Assembly (NCBI RefSeq): GCF_019602855.1
Contig: NZ_CP080767.1
Location: 3,410,001-3,474,000 of the forward strand
DNA: 64,000 nt
Source of the DNA: Cupriavidus pinatubonensis
GTDB lineage: Bacteria > Pseudomonadota > Gammaproteobacteria > Burkholderiales > Burkholderiaceae
Direction: 5' to 3'
Shown: piece by piece, positions 44,916 to 54,218 of the stretch
How the letters are laid out: each line of letters starts with the position of its first letter
How positions within the stretch are numbered: position 1 is the first letter of the stretch
Program-made: the position numbers and the translations under genes
Notes under the pieces: model-generated
Told to the model about the DNA's origin: nothing
Seen by the model: only the letters and a program-made list of their open reading frames with translations
The model's database searches: none

Positions 44916-46415
44916 TCAGACGCGCCGCTGCCGCCCTTCCCAGTACCGGTCGCGCAGCCGGCGCTTGGCCAGTTTGCCGGTCTCGTCGCGCGGCAATTGC
45001 GCTTCGATCACGATGTTGCGCGGCACCTTGAAGCCGGACAGGCGCTGGCGCAGCCAGTCGATCACGTCTTCCTCGCGGATCGCCGCGTCGGGCATCGGCT
45101 GCACCATGGCCAGCAAGCGCTCGCCGTACTCGTCGTCGGGCACGCCGAACACGACGCAGTCGGCCACGCCCGGATAGCGCACGAGTTCATGTTCGATCTC
45201 GGCCGGGTAGATGTTCACGCCGCCCGAGATCACCATGTCGGACGCGCGGTCGCAGATGAACAGGTAGCCGTCGGCATCGACATAGCCCATGTCGCCAAGC
45301 GTCACCAGCCCGTCGCGGTCGATGGCGCGGCGCGCGGCCTCATTGTTGCGGTAAGTGAAGTCGGGGTAAGCCGGCTGGCGCACGTACACCAGGCCAATCT
45401 CGCCCGTTGCGCACGGCTTGCCGTCTTCATCGAGGATGCGAAGCTGCGCGTCGTCCACCGGCTTGCCGGCCGTGCCGGGGCGCGCCGCGGCATCGGCAGG
45501 CGTGGCCACGGTGATCATGCCGGCCTCGCTCGACGCGTAGGTTTCGTGGATGACTGGGCCGAACCATTCGAGCATCGCGCGCTTGACCTCGGGCGAGCAC
45601 GGCGAACCGGTCGAAGCAACGAAGCGGATCGACGACAGGTCGTAGCGCGCGCGCACCTCGGACGGCAGCTTGAGCAAGCGCACGTACATGATCGGGACGA
45701 GATAAAGCACGTCGATGCGGTGCTTTTCGACCAGCGCCAGCACCTGCTCGGCATCGAAGCGCGACGTGAGCACGAGGCGTTCGGCCATCTGCAGCGCGTT
45801 CTGGATGAACGAACCGGGCGCGCTGTGGTACAGCGGCGCCGACATCAGCGCCCGACAGCCGGGCACGATGCCGTAGGTCTGGCGCACCAGCGAACGCGCG
45901 CGCGCCATCTGGTCGTCAAGCTGGTCCAGCGGGACGGGTTCGCGCAGCACGCCCTTGGGACGGCCCGTGGTGCCGGAGGTGTAGGCCATATGGCCGCGCG
46001 GGGATACACGTGGGCCATCGTACGGGGCCTGCTGCGCAAGCCACGCTTCGTACTCGCTGCCGCCGGACACTTCGGCGCCATCGGCCACCACCAGCACGGG
46101 GATGCCCGCAGGCACCGCCTCGCGCACTGCCGCCAGCAGGCCGGCATGCACGATCAGCGCTTTGGCGCCGCTGTCGGCCAGCAGGAAGCGCACTTCCTCG
46201 GCGGTGAAGTGCCAGTTGATCGGGCAGTAGTAGGTGCCACCGATGCGGCAAGCGTGCACGACATCGACATAGACCGGATCGTTGCGCAGCAGCACCGCAA
46301 CGATATCGCCTTCTTTCAGTCCCGCGGCGCGCAGGCCACCGGCAAGGCGGGCGCCGCGGTCGAGCAGTTCGGCGCCGTCGCGGTGCATGTCTTCGAACCA
46401 GAGGTCTGTGGCCAT
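44916..46415 (-). CDS. AMP-dependent acyl-CoA synthetase
   Basis: A 499-residue ligase. ATP motif is MAYTSGTTGRPKGVLRE, the A5 motif HETYASSEAGMIT, and the hinge and C-terminal domain FICDRASDMVISGGVNIYPAEIE with PRDETGKLAKRRLRDRYW (catalytic Lys). Substrate is a carboxylic acid of unknown identity. ATG 46415 follows AGGAGACTACCGAT; longer frames cross into the LysR region and are rejected. Divergent LysR regulator suggests substrate-responsive control, and the Bug receptor follows downstream. Confidence 0.92.
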   Translation of the reverse strand: MATDLWFEDMHRDGAELLDRGARLAGGLRAAGLKEGDIVAVLLRNDPVYVDVVHACRIGGTYYCPINWHFTAEEVRFLLADSGAKALIVHAGLLAAVREAVPAGIPVLVVADGAEVSGGSEYEAWLAQQAPYDGPRVSPRGHMAYTSGTTGRPKGVLREPVPLDQLDDQMARARSLVRQTYGIVPGCRALMSAPLYHSAPGSFIQNALQMAERLVLTSRFDAEQVLALVEKHRIDVLYLVPIMYVRLLKLPSEVRARYDLSSIRFVASTGSPCSPEVKRAMLEWFGPVIHETYASSEAGMITVATPADAAARPGTAGKPVDDAQLRILDEDGKPCATGEIGLVYVRQPAYPDFTYRNNEAARRAIDRDGLVTLGDMGYVDADGYLFICDRASDMVISGGVNIYPAEIEHELVRYPGVADCVVFGVPDDEYGERLLAMVQPMPDAAIREEDVIDWLRQRLSGFKVPRNIVIEAQLPRDETGKLAKRRLRDRYWEGRQRRV

Positions 46416-46544
46416 ATCGGTAGTCTCCTGTCTTTGTCCTGAACTGGCAGCGTTCCACTGTAGCCGCGCAGCCTGGCATCGACAATCCGCCACACCGGAA
46501 TCACAATGTTGCGCCTGACGTGACAATCCTGCAGGGAATCCCCG

Positions 46545-47447
46545 ATGGACCTGAACCTGATCGAAGCGTTCGTCGACATCGTTGATGCCGGCAACCTGGC
46601 CGAGGCCGGCCGGCGGCGTGGTGTGACGCGCTCCCAGGTGAGCCGCCAGTTGCGCGAACTGGAGCAACAGGCCGGTGCGCAACTGCTGCGGCGGACCACA
46701 CGCAGGCTGGAGATGACCGAACCCGGCCAGGCGCTCTACCAGCATGGGCTCCGCATTTTGCAGGAGGTGGCCTCCGCACAGGCCGAGATCGACAGCCTCG
46801 GCAAGACGCTGCGCGGCCATGTGCGCGTCAGTATGCCCACGGGCCTTGGCGATACGTTCATCGCCCCGCTGCTGCTGCAGTTTGCCCAGCGCTATCCCGG
46901 CATCACGTTGCGCGTGTTCTTCGCGAACCGCGTGGTGGACCTGATCGCGTCGGAAATCGACGTGGCGCTGCGCGTGACGTCGGCACCGCCGCTCGATCAT
47001 GTGGCGCGCGAGATCTGTCCGATCGACTGGCGGCTGTGCGCGTCTCCGGAGTACCTCGAACGCGTGCCGGCGCCACGCGTGCCGGTCGACCTCGCGCGCT
47101 GCCACTTCCTTTGCCCGCCCTATGGATCGCGCTTCCTGCTGGCGCTCAACCGCAATGGCCAGCGCGAGGAAGTGGAACTCGCGCCGCACCTGCAATCGGA
47201 ACACTTCCGCTTCCTGTTGCAGGCGGTGCTGGAAGGCCACGGCATCAGCCTGCTGCCGCGCTACATGGGCTGGGAAGAGATGCGACAGGGCCGCCTGGTG
47301 CCTGTGCTGAGCGACTGGAAGCCCGAGGGGCTCGGCAGCAGCCTCTATGTCATCACCACGCCGAGCCGGCATCCGACCATGGCCACGCGCGCGCTGATTG
47401 CGTTCCTGAAGGAGGAAATCGGCAACCTGCCGGTGTTCCGGGACTGA
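46545..47447 (+). CDS. LysR-family transcriptional regulator
   Basis: A 300-residue regulator. N-terminal winged helix is MDLNLIEAFVDIVDAGNLAEAGRRRGVTRSQVSRQLRELEQQAGAQLL, and the periplasmic-binding-like effector domain follows (VRVSMPTGLGDTFIAPLL). It is divergent from the acyl-CoA synthetase gene, with a 129-base intergenic region, so it probably controls that operon. The effector is unknown. Confidence 0.92.
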   Translation: MDLNLIEAFVDIVDAGNLAEAGRRRGVTRSQVSRQLRELEQQAGAQLLRRTTRRLEMTEPGQALYQHGLRILQEVASAQAEIDSLGKTLRGHVRVSMPTGLGDTFIAPLLLQFAQRYPGITLRVFFANRVVDLIASEIDVALRVTSAPPLDHVAREICPIDWRLCASPEYLERVPAPRVPVDLARCHFLCPPYGSRFLLALNRNGQREEVELAPHLQSEHFRFLLQAVLEGHGISLLPRYMGWEEMRQGRLVPVLSDWKPEGLGSSLYVITTPSRHPTMATRALIAFLKEEIGNLPVFRD

Positions 47448-47479
47448 GCCGGGCGCGTAGTGGCGCGTCAAAGAAAAGA

Positions 47480-47511
47480 ACCCGGATCTGTCCTGGGGGG
47501 CCGATCCGGGT
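47480..47511 (+). repeat. 9-bp inverted repeat after the LysR gene
   Basis: ACCCGGATC (47480-47488) and GATCCGGGT (47503-47511) flank 14 bases. A strong stem-loop 33 bases after the LysR stop; no T-run follows. It may act as a weak terminator. Confidence 0.4.
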
Positions 47512-47663
47512 GGAGGAAACAGACGGCTAAGACCCGCCTGATCGGCACTCGCGCCCGGAAAGTGAAAGACGCGATACCGATGTCCCGCAGCCTACCGATC
47601 CACCAACGGGACAATCAATCGGACAAAACAGTTTCGTGCGATGTTCGCATTCGGGCCGCGCAA

Positions 47664-47709
47664 ACTTTCATTTCGCAAGCTATGCTCCTAAAACTTGCAA
47701 ATCGAAAGT
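47664..47709. promoter_or_regulatory. Long imperfect inverted repeat upstream of the HxlR gene, candidate operator
   Basis: ACTTTCATTTCGCAAG (47664-47679) and CTTGCAAATCGAAAGT (47694-47709) match in inverted orientation at 13 of 16 positions with a 14-base spacer. It ends 26 bases before the HxlR ATG. HxlR regulators bind symmetric sites overlapping their own promoter, so auto-control is plausible. This is a sequence observation plus inference. Confidence 0.5.
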
Positions 47710-47735
47710 AAAGCCAGCGGCGAGCACGGAGACCT

Positions 47736-48248
47736 ATGCCCCCCACCGATTTCACCACCATGCCCTGCCCCGTGGCCCGCTCGATGGCGGTGCTCGGCGA
47801 GCGCTGGGCGATCCTTGTGATGCGTGAGGCCTTTTACGGCAGCACGCGTTTCGATGAATTCGAGAAAAACCTCGGGATCGCGCCCAATATCCTGAGCGCG
47901 CGCCTGAAAACGCTGGTGACGCACGAGCTGCTTGCCCGCGTTACGCCGGAAGGCGGCGGTCGCCACGTCTACCAGCTCACGGAAAAAGGGCGCGATTTCT
48001 TCCCGGCTTATGTAGCGCTCAAGGCCTGGGCGGACCGCTGGATGACCGATGAAAAGGGCCCGCTGACGGTGCTGCAGGACAAGCTTAGCGGCGCGGAAAT
48101 CGCTACCCCGGCGCTGATGCGCGCCGACGGCAGCGCCATCACGCTGGACGATGTGCGCGTGCTGCCCGGCCCCGGCGCGGGCCGTTTCCTGCGGCGCCGC
48201 TTCGGCGAAGCTGCGGCCGAACAGGAACAGGAGAACGGCCATGCCTGA
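47736..48248 (+). CDS. HxlR-family winged-helix transcriptional regulator
   Basis: A 170-residue HxlR regulator: CPVARSMAVLGERWAILVMREAFYGSTRFDEFEKNLGIAPNILSARLKTL is the canonical motif, with the Cys near the N-terminus that senses electrophiles in some members. The C-terminal 60 residues are an extension not usual in the family. It overlaps the MATE gene start by eight bases, so the two are translationally coupled and likely functionally linked. Confidence 0.9.
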   Translation: MPPTDFTTMPCPVARSMAVLGERWAILVMREAFYGSTRFDEFEKNLGIAPNILSARLKTLVTHELLARVTPEGGGRHVYQLTEKGRDFFPAYVALKAWADRWMTDEKGPLTVLQDKLSGAEIATPALMRADGSAITLDDVRVLPGPGAGRFLRRRFGEAAAEQEQENGHA

Positions 48249-49611
48249 GACGCCCGCCATGACCGTATCCAATACCGTTGCCGCCGCCAGCACCGCACCG
48301 GTCCCCGCCACCGAACTGGCGCGGCGCATCGGCAGCCTGGCCGGCCCCACCGCCGTCATCGCCTTGCTGCAGTCCTGCGCGCAACTCGTGGAAACGTGGC
48401 TTGCGGCGCGCCAGGGTACGGCGGCGCTGGCGGGCTGGGCCGTGGTGTTGCCGTTTGCGCTACTGCTGCAGCAGATGTCCACGGGTGCGATGGGTGGCGG
48501 CGTAGTGTCGGCCATCGCCCGCGCGCTGGGCGCCAACAAGCGTGAAGAGGCCTCGTCGCTGGTCCTGCATGCGCTGATCATCGCGGTGACGGCCGGCCTC
48601 GCATTTGCCATCGTGCTCGCAGGCTTCCCACGCGGCGTGTTCGGCGCCGTGGCCGGCGCCACTGCGGCCGAGGCTGCGGCGACCTATGCGATCTGGCTGT
48701 TCGGCGCGGGCGCCGTGCCGGCCTGGCTTGCCAATACGCTGGCTTCCGTGTTGCGCGGTGGCGGACGCCACGCACTGGCCGCGCGCGTGCTGGCGTTCAT
48801 GTGGGTGGCCTTCCCGCTGCTGGCGTGGCTGCTCGCCGAGCCGGCGGGCATGGGCCTGGCCGGGATCGGTGCGGCGCTTGCGGCGGTGTCGTGGGCGGCG
48901 GCGCTGGGCATGGCGGTCGTCGTCATGCGTGGCGGTGCGGGCTTCGTGCCGGTGCTGCGCATGCGCCCGTCGCGTGCATTATTCGTGCGTATCCTGTCCG
49001 TCGGACTGGTAGCCTGCGCGCTCGCTTCGGTCGCCAACCTGACCACCATCCTCGTGACCGCGCAGCTGCGCCACCACGGAACGGCGGCGGTGGCCGCCTA
49101 CGGGATCTCGGCGCGGCTGGAATTCCTGATGATCCCGCTCGCATTCGGCGTGGGCTCCGCGCTGACGGCGCTGGTGGGCCGCGCGGTGGGGGCCGGCGAC
49201 TGGCATACGGCGCGACGCACGGCGTGGGTCGGTGCGCTGCTGGCGCTGCTGATCGCGGGACTGGCCGGCGCGGCGGTCGGCATGATGCCGCACCGGTTCG
49301 CCGGACTGTTCACGCAGGACCGGCAGGTCGCGGCCATTGCCGCGCGGGCGCTGTCGTGGGTCGGCCCGGCCTTTGGCGGTTTCGGCCTTGGCATGGCGCT
49401 GTACTTCGCGTCGATGGGCGCGGGCCGCATGCGCTGGCCGATCGCGGCGGGCCTGTGCCGGATTGGCCTGGCAGCCGGCGGCGGCTGGCTGCTGGCCAAT
49501 GTCGCTGGCATGGGGCTGGATGGGCATTTCCTCGGCGTGGCGATGGGGATCACCGCGTACGGACTGGTCACCGCGCTGGGCGTGCGCGAGGGAGAATGGT
49601 CAGCGCGCTAG
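48241..49611 (+). CDS. MATE-family multidrug efflux transporter
   Basis: A 456-residue membrane protein with about twelve hydrophobic helices in two homologous halves (for example LLQSCAQLVETWLAARQGTAALAGW and the later LTTILVTAQLRHHGTAAVAAYGISARLEF), typical of MATE exporters. The start ATG at 48241 has AGGAGAACGGCC upstream and overlaps the HxlR stop. Exported compound unknown. The HxlR partner suggests induction by a toxic small molecule. Confidence 0.88.
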   Translation: MPETPAMTVSNTVAAASTAPVPATELARRIGSLAGPTAVIALLQSCAQLVETWLAARQGTAALAGWAVVLPFALLLQQMSTGAMGGGVVSAIARALGANKREEASSLVLHALIIAVTAGLAFAIVLAGFPRGVFGAVAGATAAEAAATYAIWLFGAGAVPAWLANTLASVLRGGGRHALAARVLAFMWVAFPLLAWLLAEPAGMGLAGIGAALAAVSWAAALGMAVVVMRGGAGFVPVLRMRPSRALFVRILSVGLVACALASVANLTTILVTAQLRHHGTAAVAAYGISARLEFLMIPLAFGVGSALTALVGRAVGAGDWHTARRTAWVGALLALLIAGLAGAAVGMMPHRFAGLFTQDRQVAAIAARALSWVGPAFGGFGLGMALYFASMGAGRMRWPIAAGLCRIGLAAGGGWLLANVAGMGLDGHFLGVAMGITAYGLVTALGVREGEWSAR

Positions 49612-51048
49612 CACCGGCGCATCGCCCTGCATGCCAGCGCCCTTCACTGTATCGGGCACCGACGGCCAGCCACCACCGAGCGACTTGTACAGCGCCGCCG
49701 TGCCGTTCAGCACATCGACCTGTCCCTGGATGGCCGCCAGCTGCGCGTCGAACAGCTTCTCGCGCGCATTGGTGACTTCCAGGTAGCTCGAATAACCGCC
49801 CTCATACCTTGCGTAGGCCTGATCGGCATAGACGGTCAGGCTCTTTTCCTGCTGGCGCAGGCTGCCCAGGCGGTTGCGCGTCTCGACACCATTGGCCAGC
49901 GCGCTGTTCACGTCGGCCAGTGCCGCCAGCACGGTGCCCTGGTAAGCCAGCAAGGCCTCGGTACGCTGCGCCGATGCGGTCTGCACTTGCCCACGGATGG
50001 CACCACCCTGGAAGATCGGCTGGGTCAGTCCCGCACCAAACCCCCACACCCGCGATGCGCTGTCCCACAACCCCGCCGGTGACGCGGCGACCGCGCCGAA
50101 CAAGCCGCTCAGGTTGACGGCCGGGAGGTAGAGCGCCTGCGCCGCGCCCAGTTGCGCGTTAGCCGCGACCGCCACCTGCTCGGCCTGCAGCACGTCGGGC
50201 CGGCGCGACAGCAGCATCGCGGGCAGGTCGGCGCCTACCGACGGCGCCTGCAGCTCGTAGATGCCCTTGCCCCGCTCGATGGGCCCCGGCTGGCGCCCGA
50301 CCAGCACCGACAGCGCATTCTCGGTCTGCGCAATGCCGGTGCGGATCTGCGGAATGGAAGCCTCGGCGACATAGAAGTCGTTCTGCGCCTGCGCCAGCTC
50401 CATCTCGGAGATCACGCCGCCTTCGTAGCGCTGCCTGAAGATATCGAGCCCGCTCGCGCGTGACTCCAGCGTCTGCTTCGCGACCTCGAGCTGCGCATCG
50501 AGCCCGCGCAGCGTGGCATAGCCTTGCACCACCGACGCGGCGAGCGACAGCACGACGCCACGCCGTGCGTACTCGGCGTTCCACAGGCTCGCTTCCGCGG
50601 CTTCAGCCTGGCGGCGGATGCGTCCCCACAGATCGAGTTCCCAGCTCGCGTTAGCGAGCAGCTGGTATGAATTGCGTGGACCGTCAAACGGCGCGAACGG
50701 CGTGCCATTGAACGTACCCGCGCGCTGACGGGTGGCGGCCGCGCCGAGGTTCAACTGCGGGAAAAAGCCCGAACGCGCGACCATCAGCTGGCCGCGGAAC
50801 TCGTCGATGCGCGCGGCGGCGATGCGCACGTCGTAATTGTTTGCGAGCGCCTCGTCGATCAGCGCATTGAGCACCGGATCGTTGAACTGGTTCCACCAGT
50901 CGCTATCGGCGGCGATGGCAAGCTGGCCGGTGTCCATGCGGTATTGCGAGACATCGGGCGTTTCGGGCCGCTGGTAGTTGGGACCGATCGCGCAGCCGCC
51001 CAGCGCCGCCACCGCGCAGGCGCCGAGCATCCAGGCACGCGGTCTCAT
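49600..51048 (-). CDS. RND efflux outer-membrane factor lipoprotein (NodT/OprM type)
   Basis: A 482-residue outer-membrane channel. Lipoprotein signal MRPRAWMLGACAVAALGGC (Cys19) and CAIGPNYQRPETPDV, then SDWWNQFNDPVLNALIDEALANNYDVRIAAARIDE, all typical of the NodT/OprM family. Third gene of the RND operon. It runs a few bases into the 3' end of the convergent MATE gene. Confidence 0.94.
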   Translation of the reverse strand: MRPRAWMLGACAVAALGGCAIGPNYQRPETPDVSQYRMDTGQLAIAADSDWWNQFNDPVLNALIDEALANNYDVRIAAARIDEFRGQLMVARSGFFPQLNLGAAATRQRAGTFNGTPFAPFDGPRNSYQLLANASWELDLWGRIRRQAEAAEASLWNAEYARRGVVLSLAASVVQGYATLRGLDAQLEVAKQTLESRASGLDIFRQRYEGGVISEMELAQAQNDFYVAEASIPQIRTGIAQTENALSVLVGRQPGPIERGKGIYELQAPSVGADLPAMLLSRRPDVLQAEQVAVAANAQLGAAQALYLPAVNLSGLFGAVAASPAGLWDSASRVWGFGAGLTQPIFQGGAIRGQVQTASAQRTEALLAYQGTVLAALADVNSALANGVETRNRLGSLRQQEKSLTVYADQAYARYEGGYSSYLEVTNAREKLFDAQLAAIQGQVDVLNGTAALYKSLGGGWPSVPDTVKGAGMQGDAPVLAR

Positions 51049-54000
51049 GATGGTTCTCCCGCCGGAGGAATGGTAGGCGGCTGCGACGCGCCACCTGTCT
51101 TGGCCTCGCCCTTGGGCTTGCCTTCGGATATGCGCTCCAGCCCCCAGAAGAACATCGGGATGAAGAACAGCGCGATCACCGTGGCACCCAGCATGCCGCC
51201 GATCACGCCGGTCCCGAGCGATTGCCGGCTGGCCGCCGAGGCGCCACTGGCGATGGCCAGCGGCACACAGCCCAGGATGAACGCGAGCGAGGTCATGATG
51301 ATCGGGCGCAGGCGCAGCTTGGACGCGTGAATGGCGGCGTCATAGGCGCTGAGCCCTTCCTTCTCGCGCATTTCGACGGCGAACTCGAAGATCAGGATGG
51401 CGTTCTTGGCCGCCAGCGCGATCAGCACAGTCAGGCCGATCTGGAAGTAGACATCGTTCTCCATGCCTCGCATCAGGATGCCAAGCAAGGCGCCGAACAG
51501 TGCGAACGGCACCGCCAGCAGCACACCGAGCGGCAACGACCACTTCTCGTACTGCGCCGCCAGGATCAGGAACACCATCAGCAGTGCGAACGCGAACACG
51601 TAGACGGCGGTGGATCCGGCGGTCTTCTCTTCGTAGGCCTGTCCGCTCCACGCGTACGCGTAGCCCTCGCCGAGCACCTCCTGTGCAGTCTCCTCCATGG
51701 CCGCCAGCGCCTGCCCCGAGCTGTAGCCCGGTGCGGCATCGCCGACGATCTTGGCCGCGGGGAAATTGTTGAAGCGCGTGACGATGTCGGCGCCGGGCAC
51801 GTATTTGGTCGTGGTCACCGCCTTGATCGGCACCATCTCGCCCTTGCTGTTGCGCACGTAGACCTTGTCGAGATCTTCAGGCCGCGAGCGGAAGTCCGGT
51901 TCGGCCTGCAGGATCACCTGGAACAGACGGCTGTTCTTCGGGAACTGGCTCACGTACAAGGAGCCGAACATGGTCTGCAGTGCCGAATAGACATTTTCGA
52001 CCGGCACCCCCTGCGTTTCCGAACGTTCCCGGTCCACCTCCACGAGGTACTGGCGCGAGCGCGAGTTGATGGTCGAGTTCACGCCTGTCAGCTCCGGCCG
52101 CTGGTGGGCCTTGGCAATGAACTCGCGCACCTTGCCCTCAAGCTGCTGATACGTGCTGTCCCCGGTGCTCTGCAGCCAGAATTCGAAGCCGCCGGTCGTA
52201 CCCAGCCCGGGGATCGACGGCGGGTTGATCGGGATGGCGAGGCCGTCCTGGTAGGTGGAAAACTCTTTCTTGCCCTTGGCGATCAGGTCGTTCGCGCTTT
52301 CGCCCTTGCCCCGGTCGTGGAAGCCTTTGAGCGTGATGAACAGCGTGCCGGCGTTGGCCTTGTTCTGCGAATCGATCAGGCTGTAGCCATCCACGGTCGC
52401 CACCGATGCCACGCCGGGTTGCCCGCTCAGCCATTTTTCCGCGCGCTTGGTCAGGTCACCCGTGCGGTCGAGGCTGGCAGCATCGGGCATGACCACGGCG
52501 CCAAACAGGTAGCCCTGGTCTTCCACCGGCAGGAACGATGACGGGATGCGGATGAACATCAGCACGCTCACCGCCACCATCACCAGGATCAGCGCAATCG
52601 ACACCACGGTGCGGCGGATGACCAACTGCAGCGACTTGTCGTACCCGGCAATGAGCTGGTCAAACTTGTTGTTGAACCACGTGAAGAAGCGGTTCTTCTT
52701 GTGCTCGCCCGGCTTGAGCAGGATGGCCGCGAGCGCTGGCGACAGCGTCAGGGCCACGACGCCCGACAGCACTACGGACACCGCAATCGTGATGGCGAAC
52801 TGTTTGTAGAGCTGGCCGGTAATGCCGGAAAGGAAAGCGACCGGGATGAACACCGCCAGCAGTACCAGCACAATGGCGACGACAGGGCCGCTCACCTCGT
52901 CCATCGCCTTCTTGGCGGCTTCCTTCGGCGGGAGCTTGAACTCCGTCATGTTGCGCTCGACGTTCTCGATCACCACGATGGCATCGTCCACGACGATGCC
53001 GATCGCTAACACCATGCCGAATAACGTCAGCATGTTGACCGAGAAACCGAACGCGCTCATGCCCACAAAGGCGCCGATGATCGACACCGGCACGGCCAGG
53101 ATCGGCACCAGCGTCGCGCGGAAGCTCTGCAGGAACAGGTACACCACCAGGATCACTAGGATCACGGCGTCGCGCAGCGTATGCACCACCTCCGTGATCG
53201 ACTCTTGCACGAACTCGGTCGTGTCCAGCGCGATCTCGTACTCCAGCCCGGGCGGGAAGCTCTTCTTCAACTCGGCCAGCGTGGCGCGCACCTGCTTGGC
53301 CACGTCCAGTGCATTGGCGCCCGGCTGCTGGTAGACCGCCATCAGCGTGGCGGTCTTGCCCTTGTAGCGGCTGCGCAGCGAATAGTCCTTCGAACCCAGT
53401 TCGGCGTGGCCGATGTCCTTGAGCCGCACCAGCGCCGTTTCGCCGGACTGCGCGCGCAAGATCATGTTGTCGAACTCGGCCGGCTCCGTCATGCGGCCCT
53501 TGGTCGAGATCGGGAACGTCAGCTGCACCGGACCGTTGGTCGGGGACTGGCCGATACGCCCGGCCGAAAACTGCTGGTTCTGGGCCGAGACCGCGTTCTT
53601 CACGTCCTCGGTCGTGATCCCGAGCGAGGCCATGCGGTCGGGCCGCAGCCAGATGCGCATCGCGTAGTCGGGACTGCCGAAGATCGACGACTGGTTGGCG
53701 CCCGGAATGCGCTTGATCGCGTCCAGCACATAGATGTTGGCGTAGTTGCCGACAAAGGTCTGGTTGTAGCTGTTGTCTGGCGAGTAGATGGCAATCACCA
53801 TCATGAATGCGGACGAACGCTTCTGCACCGACACGCCCTGCGACGTCACCTCGCTCGGCAACGTGGGCAGCGCCAGGTTGACGCGGTTCTGCACGTCCAC
53901 CTGCGCAAGTTCCGGGTCCGTGCCGATCTCGAAGTACGAGGTCAGCGTCAGGTCACCGGTCGACGAACTCGTCGAGTTCATGTACATCATGCGGTCCGCG

Positions 54001-54218
54001 CCGTTGACTTGCTGCTCGATCGGTGCGGCCACGTTCTGGGCCACCACTTCCGCGCTGGCGCCCGGGTATCGCGTGGTGACGGTGATTGTCGGCGGCGTGA
54101 TATCGGGAAACTGCGCGATCGGCAGCTTGGTCAGCGCCACCAGACCGCCGACCGTGATGATGATGGAAACGACCGACGCAAAGATGGGTCGGTCGATAAA
54201 GAAATGGGCAAGTTTCAT
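51045..54218 (-). CDS. RND-family inner-membrane efflux pump, HAE1 type
   Basis: A 1057-residue hydrophobic/amphiphilic exporter. Start MKLAHFFIDRPIFASVVSIIITVGGLVALTKLPIAQFPDITPPTITVT is classic for AcrB/MexB. The two six-helix bundles, the central pore loops and the proton-relay Asp pair in FGMVLAIGIVVDDAIVVIENVERNM are present. It is coupled by four-base ATGA overlaps to both neighbours. Substrates are probably lipophilic drugs. Confidence 0.97.
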   Translation of the reverse strand: MKLAHFFIDRPIFASVVSIIITVGGLVALTKLPIAQFPDITPPTITVTTRYPGASAEVVAQNVAAPIEQQVNGADRMMYMNSTSSSTGDLTLTSYFEIGTDPELAQVDVQNRVNLALPTLPSEVTSQGVSVQKRSSAFMMVIAIYSPDNSYNQTFVGNYANIYVLDAIKRIPGANQSSIFGSPDYAMRIWLRPDRMASLGITTEDVKNAVSAQNQQFSAGRIGQSPTNGPVQLTFPISTKGRMTEPAEFDNMILRAQSGETALVRLKDIGHAELGSKDYSLRSRYKGKTATLMAVYQQPGANALDVAKQVRATLAELKKSFPPGLEYEIALDTTEFVQESITEVVHTLRDAVILVILVVYLFLQSFRATLVPILAVPVSIIGAFVGMSAFGFSVNMLTLFGMVLAIGIVVDDAIVVIENVERNMTEFKLPPKEAAKKAMDEVSGPVVAIVLVLLAVFIPVAFLSGITGQLYKQFAITIAVSVVLSGVVALTLSPALAAILLKPGEHKKNRFFTWFNNKFDQLIAGYDKSLQLVIRRTVVSIALILVMVAVSVLMFIRIPSSFLPVEDQGYLFGAVVMPDAASLDRTGDLTKRAEKWLSGQPGVASVATVDGYSLIDSQNKANAGTLFITLKGFHDRGKGESANDLIAKGKKEFSTYQDGLAIPINPPSIPGLGTTGGFEFWLQSTGDSTYQQLEGKVREFIAKAHQRPELTGVNSTINSRSRQYLVEVDRERSETQGVPVENVYSALQTMFGSLYVSQFPKNSRLFQVILQAEPDFRSRPEDLDKVYVRNSKGEMVPIKAVTTTKYVPGADIVTRFNNFPAAKIVGDAAPGYSSGQALAAMEETAQEVLGEGYAYAWSGQAYEEKTAGSTAVYVFAFALLMVFLILAAQYEKWSLPLGVLLAVPFALFGALLGILMRGMENDVYFQIGLTVLIALAAKNAILIFEFAVEMREKEGLSAYDAAIHASKLRLRPIIMTSLAFILGCVPLAIASGASAASRQSLGTGVIGGMLGATVIALFFIPMFFWGLERISEGKPKGEAKTGGASQPPTIPPAGEPS

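Noticed and set aside
44886..46442. 518-residue plus-strand frame opposite the acyl-CoA synthetase
   Set aside because: Antisense to intact adenylation motifs; His/Arg-rich composition.
47461..47735. tRNA-like or small RNA gene in the gap after the LysR gene
   Set aside because: No cloverleaf with T-loop or anticodon arm could be drawn; only inverted repeats are present.
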